Part shown: positions 36,273 through 43,945 of the stretch, in pieces
Layout: each line of letters begins with the position of its first letter
Position numbering within the stretch: the stretch's first letter is position 1
Assembly: GCF_002258215.1 (NCBI RefSeq)
Contig: NZ_NEFY01000008.1
Span: 62,001 to 126,000 of the forward strand
Direction: 5' to 3'
DNA: 64,000 bases
Source: Marinobacter vinifirmus
GTDB taxonomy: Bacteria > Pseudomonadota > Gammaproteobacteria > Pseudomonadales > Oleiphilaceae
The notes under the pieces: model-generated
What the model was told of the DNA's origin: nothing
Seen by the model: only the letters and a program-made list of their open reading frames with translations
Databases searched by the model: none
Made by a program: the position numbers and the translations under genes

Positions 36273-37166
36273 TTAGACCACGGTTAACTCGTACCCAACA
36301 GCACGGAGGTCTTTGATTATTCCGTAGGCAACTTCCTCAATACTCGCGCTGTATTTCTTGTAAATCATGCCGCTAATGTCGCTTGGCAATGTGACATCGC
36401 CGGTGTAAAGACAGCATGTTCTTGATCTTCCAAGTTTCCCTACGAAATAGCCAAATTCAAATACAACATTTGGCCTTGCTCTGAGCTCCTTTGTTCGTTC
36501 TTGATCTGGCTTGCCATCCTCATTGGCTCCATAGGCAACTTCGTCGGGTGTCAGGAGAATAAAGGCATACCCTACATCGCTATGTTTTTCGAACTTCTCG
36601 ATAATAGTCAGTCCCTCATCCGCCTGGCGATGCAAAACGATGGGGTCTAAACCTATCTCTCTCAGGAATATTTCTAGATTCGTTTTGGCCACTTCGTCGT
36701 GACCATGAACTACAAACACCTTTTTGGTGATTGCTGCGGCCGGATTTGTTCTAGACGGTGTTGGTGCTGCAACACCTGTCGACTCAGGAATTAATTCTAA
36801 TCGTTCCTTTATTGAGTTGAGCCGCTGTACCTTTTTATCAATATCATCGTGTAAGTCACGAATTTCCTCAGACCTGGACGGGCCGCCACCAAGTGACATG
36901 AATGCCACTCCAACCCAGGCGCTGTATTCGTCCGCGATTTCATCGGAAGTGAATAGCCGTTTCAACAGTTCCTCGTTGTAATCGTTCCAGATTCTAAATT
37001 CATTTTTTACTTCTTCGTAGGTCTGATGGGAACTTGCTAGTCGACTCTTGAGTTCTGTACCTTTGACGATACGGTCCTCGAGCTTGGATTCCGCTTCGGC
37101 GTGAGTTACCTCAAGGAGTAGCGGTTTCCTTGCTTCTGGTGGTGTAGATTTCTTTCTTGAGGCCAT
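36273..37166 (-). CDS. TIR-like nucleotide-binding protein, probable defence effector
   Basis: A 297-aa soluble protein. Residues 1-130 are charged and helical (NEFRIWNDYNEELLKRLFTS, then RLNSIKERLELIP), probably an oligomerising or sensing domain. Residues about 148-290 form a TIR-like domain of the predicted nucleotide-binding class (PF10137 type): KKVFVVHGHDEVAKTNLEIF at the start and the conserved PNVVFEFGYFVGKLGR with Glu237, the likely catalytic position. Relatives act as NAD-consuming effectors in Pycsar/CBASS-type systems, but no cyclase gene is nearby. The start has AAGGAAA upstream. It is the first gene of the leftward cargo block with the Type ISP enzyme. Confidence 0.88.
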   Translation of the reverse strand: MASRKKSTPPEARKPLLLEVTHAEAESKLEDRIVKGTELKSRLASSHQTYEEVKNEFRIWNDYNEELLKRLFTSDEIADEYSAWVGVAFMSLGGGPSRSEEIRDLHDDIDKKVQRLNSIKERLELIPESTGVAAPTPSRTNPAAAITKKVFVVHGHDEVAKTNLEIFLREIGLDPIVLHRQADEGLTIIEKFEKHSDVGYAFILLTPDEVAYGANEDGKPDQERTKELRARPNVVFEFGYFVGKLGRSRTCCLYTGDVTLPSDISGMIYKKYSASIEEVAYGIIKDLRAVGYELTVV

Positions 37167-37700
37167 AGTGTTTTCCTTGTGACTTTACTGGTGATATTAG
37201 TTGCCGGGTGCGTGGCCGGTAGCTATTTCCGGATTGTCAGTCAGGAAGTTCCGTTCTTCGAGCGAGCCGCGTTACGGTCGGCTTCCAGACCTGAAATTAA
37301 ATTGCCAATGTTGTCAGTCTTGCCTTGGTAGGGGGTTAACGGGGCTTTTCCATCGCTGGCAGCCTTTCCTTAAACTCACTCGCCGCCGTGATGGCTTTTG
37401 CTTTGATTTTTCCAGGTCCGCCGCTGGCTGGCTCCGTTGATCGTCAATGTCAGAAATAAAGCCTCGCTCCAGAGACCTTTCTATTTGGGCAGAGTATGAC
37501 ATTGCTGCCTTGTATAAAAGGAGGCAGGTGAATCAGGTCTCACAGTTTGGCGATCTGGATTATTGCGGTGGCTCAGAAGGCACAGTGATGAAAAACGATT
37601 CGTCTGATTTGGTGGGGCAAAAAGTGGGGCAAAAATGGAAGGCAGGAAAAAACTCCAAACATAAAAAAATCCAACCACCGCTAAGTGATTGGATTTTCAG
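37167..37700. other. Gene-free right end of the element
   Basis: A 534-bp stretch between the TIR-like gene and the right att repeat without a convincing gene. It must hold the promoter of the leftward cargo genes next to 37166. Near its right end are two tandem GTGGGGCAAAAA motifs. Translated frames running through it continue into the tRNA and are not gene-like. Confidence 0.7.
37611..37638 (+). promoter_or_regulatory. Tandem arm-type repeats, right end of the element
   Basis: GGTGGGGCAAAAA (37611-37623) is followed at once by GTGGGGCAAAAATGG (37624-37638). The second copy matches the left-end motif at 24778-24792 over 15 bp. They lie 62 bp inside the right att, the expected place for integrase arm sites. 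Confidence 0.5.
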
Positions 37701-37755
37701 GGGAATTCTGGTCGGGACGGTAGGATTTGAACCTACGACCCCCTGCACCCCATGC
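37701..37755. repeat. Right attachment repeat within tRNA-Pro
   Basis: Identical over 55 bp to 24592-24646. It covers the tRNA 3' half, CCA end and 8 bp downstream (GGGAATTC). The element brought this copy, which restores the tRNA gene. Confidence 0.93.
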
Positions 37756-37785
37756 AGGTGCGCTACCAAGCTGCGCTACGCCCCG
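37709..37785 (-). tRNA. tRNA-Pro (anticodon GGG)
   Basis: A 77-nt tRNA on the minus strand starting CGGGGCGTAGCGCAGC with encoded CCA. The anticodon stem CCTGC/GCAGG closes the loop ATGGGGT, giving anticodon GGG with U33. The T arm GTAGGTTCAAATCCTAC is standard and the acceptor stem CGGGGCG/CGTCCCG pairs with one G-U. It is intact and serves as the integration site of the element; its 5' half and promoter are chromosomal, and its 3' half was supplied by the element. Confidence 0.97.
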
Positions 37786-37896
37786 TAAACTGCTGTCCAC
37801 CAAGAAAAGAGGTTTATCTCAGTGGCTTAGCGGGAGCGAAGTCTACACCAGCCCACGGTAAAAATAAACAGGGCGCTGGCGATTTTCTTCGCGGAA

Positions 37897-39540
37897 TTAC
37901 CGGAGCTTGGTTTCCCGCAGTTTCAGGATGAATTCCGGCGGCTCGAAGGTGTCGGCCCGGGCATCGTCCCAGTATTTGTCGAAAACGGTCAGCCCGGTTT
38001 TGCCTTCCAGCAGGGCGCCGGGTTCCAGGAAGGGGAAGAGATCCAGGTAGCTGTGTACCTCAGTTTTGGACACCCGCCGAACAATGTGTTCCGGCCCCAG
38101 TTCCGACGGATGCTTCAAGCCGGAGGCTTCCAGCAGGTTCTGAAGGGCATCCAGGGTGTTCTTGTGGAAGTTGTACACCCGCTCGCTCTTCAGTGGGACA
38201 TCCAGTTTGTTACCCCGGCGGGGGTCCTGTGTCGCAACGCCGGAAGGGCATCGGCCGGTGTGGCAATTCAGGGCCTGGATGCAGCCGAGGGCGAACATAT
38301 AACCGCGTGCCGCGTTACACCAGTCGGCGCCCAGGGCCAGGGTGCGGGCAATGTTGAACGCAGACGTGATCTTGCCGGCGGCACCAATGGCGATATCTTC
38401 CCGCAGGTTGGCGCCAACCAGTGTGTTATGAACCAGCAGCAGGGCTTCGGTCAGCGGCATGCCCAGCCGGTTGATGAATTCCAGCGGTGCGGCACCGGTA
38501 CCACCTTCTCCTCCATCCACCACAATGAAGTCCGGTTTCTTGCCGGTTGCCAGCATGGCTTTGACGATGGCAAACCATTCCCATGGATGGCCGATCGCCA
38601 GCTTGAAGCCCACCGGTTTGCCGCCGGAGAGTTCCCGCAACTGGTCCAGGAATTCCAACAGCTCAACCGGGTTGGAAAAGGCGGAATGGCTGGCCGGTGA
38701 TATGCAGTCTTCCCCCATTTGAACGCCACGGGCTTCGGCGATTTCCCGGGTGACTTTTTCACCGGGCAAAATACCTCCGTGGCCGGGTTTTGCCCCCTGA
38801 GATAGTTTGACCTCTATCATTTTCACCTGGTCCAGCGTGGCATTCTGCCGGAACATGTCCGGGTTGAAGCTGCCGTCCGGATTGCGGCAGCCAAAGTAGC
38901 CTGAACCTATCTCCCAGACCAGGTCACCACCGGGTTCCCGGTGGTAGCGGGATATCGATCCTTCGCCGGTGTCGTGGTAGAAGCCGCCTTTGCGCGCTCC
39001 GGCGTTCAGGCTGAGGATGGCATTGGCGGACAGGGAGCCAAAACTCATGGCGGAAATGTTGAACACACTGGCGCTGTAGGGTTTCGCGCAGTTTCTGCCA
39101 ATCACAATGCGGAAGTCGCTGTTATCCAGCCGCGTCGGGGTGAGGGAGTGGTTCATCCACTCGAAGCCTTCCTCGTACATGCTTAGCTGGGAGCCGAAAG
39201 GGCGCTTGTCCAGAACCTGCTTGGCGCGCTGGTAAACGATGGTGCGCTGTTCCCGGGAGAAGGGGCGCTCCTCGGTGTCGGACTGGATAAAGTACTGGCG
39301 GATTTCTGGCCCCACAGATTCGAACAGGTAGCGGAAGTTCGCCATGATCGGATAATTGCGGCTCACCGTATGACTGCGCTGCAGTAGGTCCCAGGTGCCC
39401 AGGGCGGTCAGCGCCGCGAAGATCACCGGTATGAGGTACCAGCCGCCAAGCCACAGGGTAACAGGCAGGGAGATGATCAGCCCGGCAATGCTGATGGCGT
39501 AGGCGGAATAACGTACTGGGAAGGTGGTGGTTTTCGCCAT
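37897..39540 (-). CDS. FMN-binding glutamate-synthase-family protein
   Basis: A 547-aa protein with two N-terminal membrane helices (about 12-55) followed by the FMN-binding barrel of glutamate synthase: FNISAMSFGSLSANAILSLN, KPGHGGILPGEKVTREIAEA, DFIVVDGGEGGTGAAPLEFI and CHTGRCPSGVATQDPRRGNK. The glutaminase domain of classic GOGAT is absent, so it cannot make glutamate from glutamine alone. Members of this membrane-anchored family have unclear roles, with redox chemistry on an amino acid proposed. It begins 217 bp from the divergent BCCT transporter and lies just beyond the tRNA-Pro. Confidence 0.93.
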   Translation of the reverse strand: MAKTTTFPVRYSAYAISIAGLIISLPVTLWLGGWYLIPVIFAALTALGTWDLLQRSHTVSRNYPIMANFRYLFESVGPEIRQYFIQSDTEERPFSREQRTIVYQRAKQVLDKRPFGSQLSMYEEGFEWMNHSLTPTRLDNSDFRIVIGRNCAKPYSASVFNISAMSFGSLSANAILSLNAGARKGGFYHDTGEGSISRYHREPGGDLVWEIGSGYFGCRNPDGSFNPDMFRQNATLDQVKMIEVKLSQGAKPGHGGILPGEKVTREIAEARGVQMGEDCISPASHSAFSNPVELLEFLDQLRELSGGKPVGFKLAIGHPWEWFAIVKAMLATGKKPDFIVVDGGEGGTGAAPLEFINRLGMPLTEALLLVHNTLVGANLREDIAIGAAGKITSAFNIARTLALGADWCNAARGYMFALGCIQALNCHTGRCPSGVATQDPRRGNKLDVPLKSERVYNFHKNTLDALQNLLEASGLKHPSELGPEHIVRRVSKTEVHSYLDLFPFLEPGALLEGKTGLTVFDKYWDDARADTFEPPEFILKLRETKLR

Positions 39541-39811
39541 AGTGACCTCTGGAGGACGAACGGATGTGTGAAGCCTGCAGCTACAAAACCTATCTTACGG
39601 AAACCTTGCCGGGTTGGAACCGCTGATTGTGAAAGTTTTCAGGCACTTCCTGAACGTTTGTCTATGCTTATGGTTGGTGGCGTGATCGTTTTGCTGCTTT
39701 GATATTTTGAGATCAAAGTAATAAGATGACGCGCCTGTAACGTTTGAATATCTATTCATGCGTCTGAATATAGAACTGTCAAAAATCACACCAGAATCAG
39801 GAGGCTCCAAC

Positions 39812-41404
39812 GTGGGCGAGGTAGTGAAAGACGAGTATCAGACGGACTACGTCGCAGGCCAAGATAATATCAGTCCGTTTGGCCTGGACCTGCATAACTG
39901 GGTGTTCCCGGTAACAGCAGTTATTGTAGTTCTGTTTGTTATAGCCACTCTGCTGTTTCCGGCTATGGCCAAGGAAACGCTTGATGGTGCAAAGTGGGGA
40001 ATTATTGCCAGTTTTGACTGGTTTTTCCTGCTCAGTGCCAACATCTTCGTGATTGTCAGCCTGGCGCTGATCTTCATGCCGGTGGGCAAAATCCGCCTGG
40101 GTGGCCAGGATGCCAAGCCGGAATTTTCCACTATGTCCTGGTTTGCCATGCTGTTCGCGGCCGGTATGGGTATTGGCCTGATGTTCTGGGCCGTCGCCGA
40201 GCCGGTTGCCTACTACACGGGCTGGTACGAAACGCCGTTCAATGTCGAGGCGAACACGCCCGCAGCCCGCGACCTGGCGATGGGTTCAACCATCTACCAC
40301 TGGGGCCTTCACCCCTGGGCAATCTACGCCATTGTGGCTTTGTCCCTGGCGTTCTTCGCCTTTAACAAGAACATGCCACTGACCATCCGCTCGGCGTTCT
40401 TCCCGCTGCTGAAAGACCGCGTATGGGGTTGGCCCGGGCACATCATTGATGTGCTGGCGGTTGTTGCGACCATCTTCGGCCTGGCAACCTCCCTTGGCTT
40501 CGGTGCCCAGCAGGCAGCCTCCGGCCTGGATTACCTGTTCGACTTGGGTTCCGGAACCAACGTGCAGATGGCCATCATTGTGGGTGTTACCGCAGTGGCC
40601 CTGGTCTCGGTTCTGCGCGGCCTGGACGGCGGTGTGAAGGTGCTGAGTAACATCAACATGATAACGGCTGGCGTACTGCTGTTCTTCATCCTGTTCGCCG
40701 GCCCCACCATGACTATCCTGGAAACGATCTGGGTAACGTCCTCCAGCTATGTGGCCAATGTGGTGCCCCTGAGCAACCCGTTCGGCCGTGAAGATTCCGC
40801 CTGGATGCAGGGCTGGACTGTGTTCTACTGGGCCTGGTGGATTTCCTGGTCACCGTTCGTAGGTATGTTTATTGCCCGTGTATCCAAGGGCCGTACCGTG
40901 CGTGAGTTTGTGACTGCTGTGCTGATTATCCCCACCGTGATCACTACCGTGTGGATGAGCGGCTTTGGCGGCACCGCGCTGGAGCAGATCCAGCAAGGCG
41001 TTGGCGTGCTGGCAGAGAATGGGCTGACTGAAGTGTCCCTGGCCACCTTCCAGATGTTTGAAGGCCTGCCGCTGACCGGCATTATCTCCTTCGTCGGGAT
41101 TATCCTGGTGCTGGTGTTCTTCGTAACCTCATCGGATTCCGGTTCGCTGGTTATCGACAGCATCACTGCTGGCGGTAAAACCGATGCACCCACTGCACAG
41201 CGCGTGTTCTGGGTGGTTATGGAAGGTGCCATTGCCGCGGCGCTGATCTTTGGCGGCGGTGATGATGCGCTTGGCGCCATTCAGGCCGTGGCCATCAGTG
41301 CGGGCTTGCCGTTTACGGTGATCCTGCTGATCATGACCTGGGGCTTGCTCAAGGGCCTCACCCATGAGCGGAAACTGCTGCTTCAGCGGGGCGAATTGCT
41401 CTGA
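39812..41404 (+). CDS. BCCT-family betaine/choline/carnitine transporter
   Basis: Sodium- or proton-coupled uptake system for quaternary ammonium compounds, used for osmoprotection. 530 aa with 12 helices. The signature WTVFYWAWWISWSPFVGMFI carries the Trp-rich substrate site, and GMGIGLMFWAVAEPV is the glycine-rich TM3 segment. The start is the GTG at 39812, which has a strong AGGAGG 7 bp upstream; an ATG further up (39758) has no such site. A terminator follows. No ligand-specific residues were assigned. Confidence 0.95.
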   Translation: MGEVVKDEYQTDYVAGQDNISPFGLDLHNWVFPVTAVIVVLFVIATLLFPAMAKETLDGAKWGIIASFDWFFLLSANIFVIVSLALIFMPVGKIRLGGQDAKPEFSTMSWFAMLFAAGMGIGLMFWAVAEPVAYYTGWYETPFNVEANTPAARDLAMGSTIYHWGLHPWAIYAIVALSLAFFAFNKNMPLTIRSAFFPLLKDRVWGWPGHIIDVLAVVATIFGLATSLGFGAQQAASGLDYLFDLGSGTNVQMAIIVGVTAVALVSVLRGLDGGVKVLSNINMITAGVLLFFILFAGPTMTILETIWVTSSSYVANVVPLSNPFGREDSAWMQGWTVFYWAWWISWSPFVGMFIARVSKGRTVREFVTAVLIIPTVITTVWMSGFGGTALEQIQQGVGVLAENGLTEVSLATFQMFEGLPLTGIISFVGIILVLVFFVTSSDSGSLVIDSITAGGKTDAPTAQRVFWVVMEGAIAAALIFGGGDDALGAIQAVAISAGLPFTVILLIMTWGLLKGLTHERKLLLQRGELL

Positions 41405-41423
41405 TCAGCTGAAGTAACGGAAT

Positions 41424-41458
41424 AAAAAACCGGGGCTGTGAAAGGCCCCGGTTTTTTT
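41424..41458. terminator. Bidirectional terminator between BCCT and ATP-grasp genes
   Basis: AAAAAACCGGGGC and GGCCCCGGTTTTTTT pair around a short loop. There is an A run on one side and a T run on the other, so it can serve both convergent genes. Confidence 0.88.
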
Positions 41459-41475
41459 GTGGCTGAAGAAAGCGT

Positions 41476-42426
41476 TCAAAGTTTGCCGAACGTCTCCATG
41501 GCGTAGTGCACCCGCTCCCTCGGGCTGAAGTGGGGCCGTTTCAGGGCTTCGATATTCTTCAGGCGGGGCAGCAGGCCGCAGCCATTTGCCATCTGGATAG
41601 CCAGCCCGGGCCGGGCATTAAGCTCCAGCAGGAGCGGGCCCTGATGGGCATCTACTACCAGGTCTACACCCATGTAGCCGAGGTCCGTCGCTTCATAGCA
41701 GCGGGCGGCCATTTCCAGCATGTTTTCCCAGTCATCAATCCGGATATTTTCCAGGGCCAGGCCGGTATCCGGGTGCAGGGTAATCGGGCGGTTGAATTGC
41801 ACGGCATTCAGGCTCTGGCCCTTACCGATGTCCAGGCCGACGCCGACCGCACCCTGGTGCAGGTTGGCCTTGCCGTCAGAGGCCTTGGTGGCGAGCCGGA
41901 GCATGGCCATTACCGGGTAGCCCTGGAAGATGATGATGCGGATATCCGGTACGCCCTGATAGGAATATTTCGCCAGGGCAGGGGAGGATTGCACCAGGTC
42001 TTCGACAATGGCCACATCCGGCGTGCCGGCCAGCGAGTAAAGGCCGGCCAGGATGTTGGTCAGGTGACGCTCCAGCATGGCCACGCTGATGTGGGCGCCG
42101 GAGGCCTTTACGAAATCGTCGCCATCGCGTCCGGTGATCACGGTAATGCCTTTGCCCCCGGATCCCTTGGCGGGTTTGATGGCAAAACCGTCCAGGTCTT
42201 CGGCCATTTCCCGAAAGTGGGAAATTTCATGCTGCTGGCGCACAACCTGGATAAGCTTCGGGGTTTTTACCCCGTATTCGCTGACTGCCAGCTTGGTTTT
42301 CAGCTTGTTGTCGACCAGCGGGTAAGACGAGCGCTCGTTGTACCGGGCAATGTAATCCACATTGCGCCGGTTCATGTTCAGCATGCCAAGCCGGGTGAGC
42401 CTGCGCGGAGATATCCAGCCGCCCAT
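41476..42426 (-). CDS. ATP-grasp ligase, alpha-L-glutamate ligase-like
   Basis: A 316-aa ATP-grasp protein, probably joining an amino acid or peptide to an acceptor carboxylate. The nucleotide loop is GFAIKPAKGSGGKGITVITG (about 80-99), and the metal-binding end motif is DLVVDAHQGPLLLELNARPG (Glu and Asn in LELNARPG). It matches the RimK-like sugar-transfer/alpha-L-glutamate ligase-related subgroup known to travel with 7TM inactive transglutaminases. It is the last gene of a three-gene operon: the upstream gene's stop lies 1 bp before this ATG. The true substrate is not known. Confidence 0.9.
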   Translation of the reverse strand: MGGWISPRRLTRLGMLNMNRRNVDYIARYNERSSYPLVDNKLKTKLAVSEYGVKTPKLIQVVRQQHEISHFREMAEDLDGFAIKPAKGSGGKGITVITGRDGDDFVKASGAHISVAMLERHLTNILAGLYSLAGTPDVAIVEDLVQSSPALAKYSYQGVPDIRIIIFQGYPVMAMLRLATKASDGKANLHQGAVGVGLDIGKGQSLNAVQFNRPITLHPDTGLALENIRIDDWENMLEMAARCYEATDLGYMGVDLVVDAHQGPLLLELNARPGLAIQMANGCGLLPRLKNIEALKRPHFSPRERVHYAMETFGKL

Positions 42427-42427
42427 A

Positions 42428-43945
42428 TCAGTCGTAGGCCTTCATGGGGGTGAACCGGCGCAGTTCGCTGAGCTTGTAGCCGGTGTACTGGCCCATCAGC
42501 AGGATCAGCCCCAGAATCACCAGGTGCAATTCCGGGAAGTTGAACGTGAGATGGCCGGCCAGCGGCAGGCTCATGACCAGGTAGGCGCAAATCGCCACAA
42601 ACAGGCTGCCGGAGCCCTGTACCAGAACTTCCCGGGCACCTTCCTCTTCCCAGAGAATGGACATGCGTTCGATGGTCCAGGCAATGATCACCATGGGGAA
42701 GAAGGTTACCGTCATGCCGGTGTTGAAGCCCATCTGGTAGCCGATAATGCTCAGGCCGGCGGTAATAAAGATAACCAGGATGATCAGTGCGGATATCCGA
42801 GAGACCAACAAAAGGTTCAGGCTCGACAGATAGCCCCGCAGCACCAGCCCGATGGCCACCACAGACAGAAACGCAATCAGGCCGGGCACCAGGGTGGTCT
42901 GCACAAAGGCCACCGCAATCAGCACCGGCATGAAGGTGCCGGAGGTGCGGATACCGATGACAATCCGCATGAACGCGACAATCAGTGCACCCAGCGGCAA
43001 CAACAGAAGCATGCGGAACATGCTTTGTTCTTCGATGGGCAGCTGGTAAAAACCGAGCACACCCAGCCCGTTCTGGTTGGCCTCCAGCGTGGCCAGTTGT
43101 AGTGCCGGCACGGTTTGCCGCAACATGGAGAAGCTCACCTGGGAGTTGTCGCCACCGAGAACATCCAGCAGGGATTCCGAACCCTGGCGCCACAGTAGCA
43201 AACTTTCCGGTACGCCTTGCTCGCCGGTGCGGGGGTCAAAGGTCAGCCAGCGTTCACCGTTGTATATTTGCAGGAAGGGCACCAGCTGCTGGCGCCGGCG
43301 GGCATCTTCCAGCTTTAGCGCATCGGCGGTGCGGGCGGCAATGCCCGCGTGGTTGAGCATGCGCACCATCAGCTGCAGGTAATTGTCTTCAGAGACCAGC
43401 AGGGTGGTGTTCTGGGTGCGGGTGTCTGGCTGCATCAGGCGGATCAGTTCCCGGGTCATGCTTTCCGGGCTGCTGGAGCGCTCCATGGCCTGGTCCAGCA
43501 GTTCCCGAACCGCGGTGGCCTGGGGTTCTTCCCAGAATACCGCCTGGGGCCGGGGCGTGCGCACCGGCGTTTGCTCGGTAACATCTTCATCCGGAACGAA
43601 CTGGGCCTTGAAATACAAGGTCTGGGGGCCAGATACTTCACGCTTGGTCCATTCCGCCCGCCGGCTTCTGGGGGATTCGAGGATGGAGAAGCCGTAGCCG
43701 GGAGAGGCAGCCTGCTCGGTCAGAATGCGAAAGCCGGGCGGCTGCTCCGGAATGTGCAGGCTGACCTCGGCGGCGTCACCCAGGGCGTCGAAATCCACTC
43801 GGGCTTCAATCATCCATACCGGGCGCTGTTCACCGGTCATCCAGGGGATTCCGAGTTCCAGGTGGCGCCAGGTGGCAATAGAAATCCCCGCCGCAATCAG
43901 CAGGAAGACAAATACATAGAACGGAGCTCGTGAGCGGGCGGTCAT
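42428..43945 (-). CDS. Inactive transglutaminase fused to 7 transmembrane helices
   Basis: A 505-aa inner-membrane protein. One N-terminal membrane helix (RAPFYVFVFLLIAAGISIA) leads to a periplasmic transglutaminase-like domain (about 40-290) that lacks the Cys-His-Asp triad expected of active enzymes. Seven hydrophobic helices follow (about 315-490), for example RMLLLLPLGALIVAFMRIVI. This is the 7TM_transglut family, found beside ATP-grasp ligases and PF05618 proteases. The start overlaps the protease gene stop by 4 bp (ATGA). A role as a membrane receptor or scaffold for a peptide-modifying system is inference. Confidence 0.9.
   Translation of the reverse strand: MTARSRAPFYVFVFLLIAAGISIATWRHLELGIPWMTGEQRPVWMIEARVDFDALGDAAEVSLHIPEQPPGFRILTEQAASPGYGFSILESPRSRRAEWTKREVSGPQTLYFKAQFVPDEDVTEQTPVRTPRPQAVFWEEPQATAVRELLDQAMERSSSPESMTRELIRLMQPDTRTQNTTLLVSEDNYLQLMVRMLNHAGIAARTADALKLEDARRRQQLVPFLQIYNGERWLTFDPRTGEQGVPESLLLWRQGSESLLDVLGGDNSQVSFSMLRQTVPALQLATLEANQNGLGVLGFYQLPIEEQSMFRMLLLLPLGALIVAFMRIVIGIRTSGTFMPVLIAVAFVQTTLVPGLIAFLSVVAIGLVLRGYLSSLNLLLVSRISALIILVIFITAGLSIIGYQMGFNTGMTVTFFPMVIIAWTIERMSILWEEEGAREVLVQGSGSLFVAICAYLVMSLPLAGHLTFNFPELHLVILGLILLMGQYTGYKLSELRRFTPMKAYD

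Larger units (their letters stand above)
24592..37700. mobile_element. 13.1-kb integrative element in tRNA-Pro(GGG) with restriction/TIR cargo
   Basis: Bounded by perfect 55-bp direct repeats (24592-24646 and 37701-37755), the second of which is the 3' half of an intact tRNA-Pro gene. Contents from left: P4-type integrase, an unknown protein, AlpA-like regulator, small proteins, Toprim primase-like and RepA-like ATPase genes, then a leftward block with a Type ISP restriction-modification enzyme and a TIR-like protein. There are no virion, packaging, relaxase or conjugation genes, so movement would need a helper or only excision and uptake. The cargo genes are visibly AT-richer than the flanks. 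It resembles a satellite-like or defence-island element. Confidence 0.93.

Noticed and set aside
37447..37788. 113-codon plus-strand frame ending in the tRNA
   Set aside because: Its end (VGFEPTTPC...) is the reverse of the tRNA-Pro gene and the rest covers the arm-type repeats. Not a gene.
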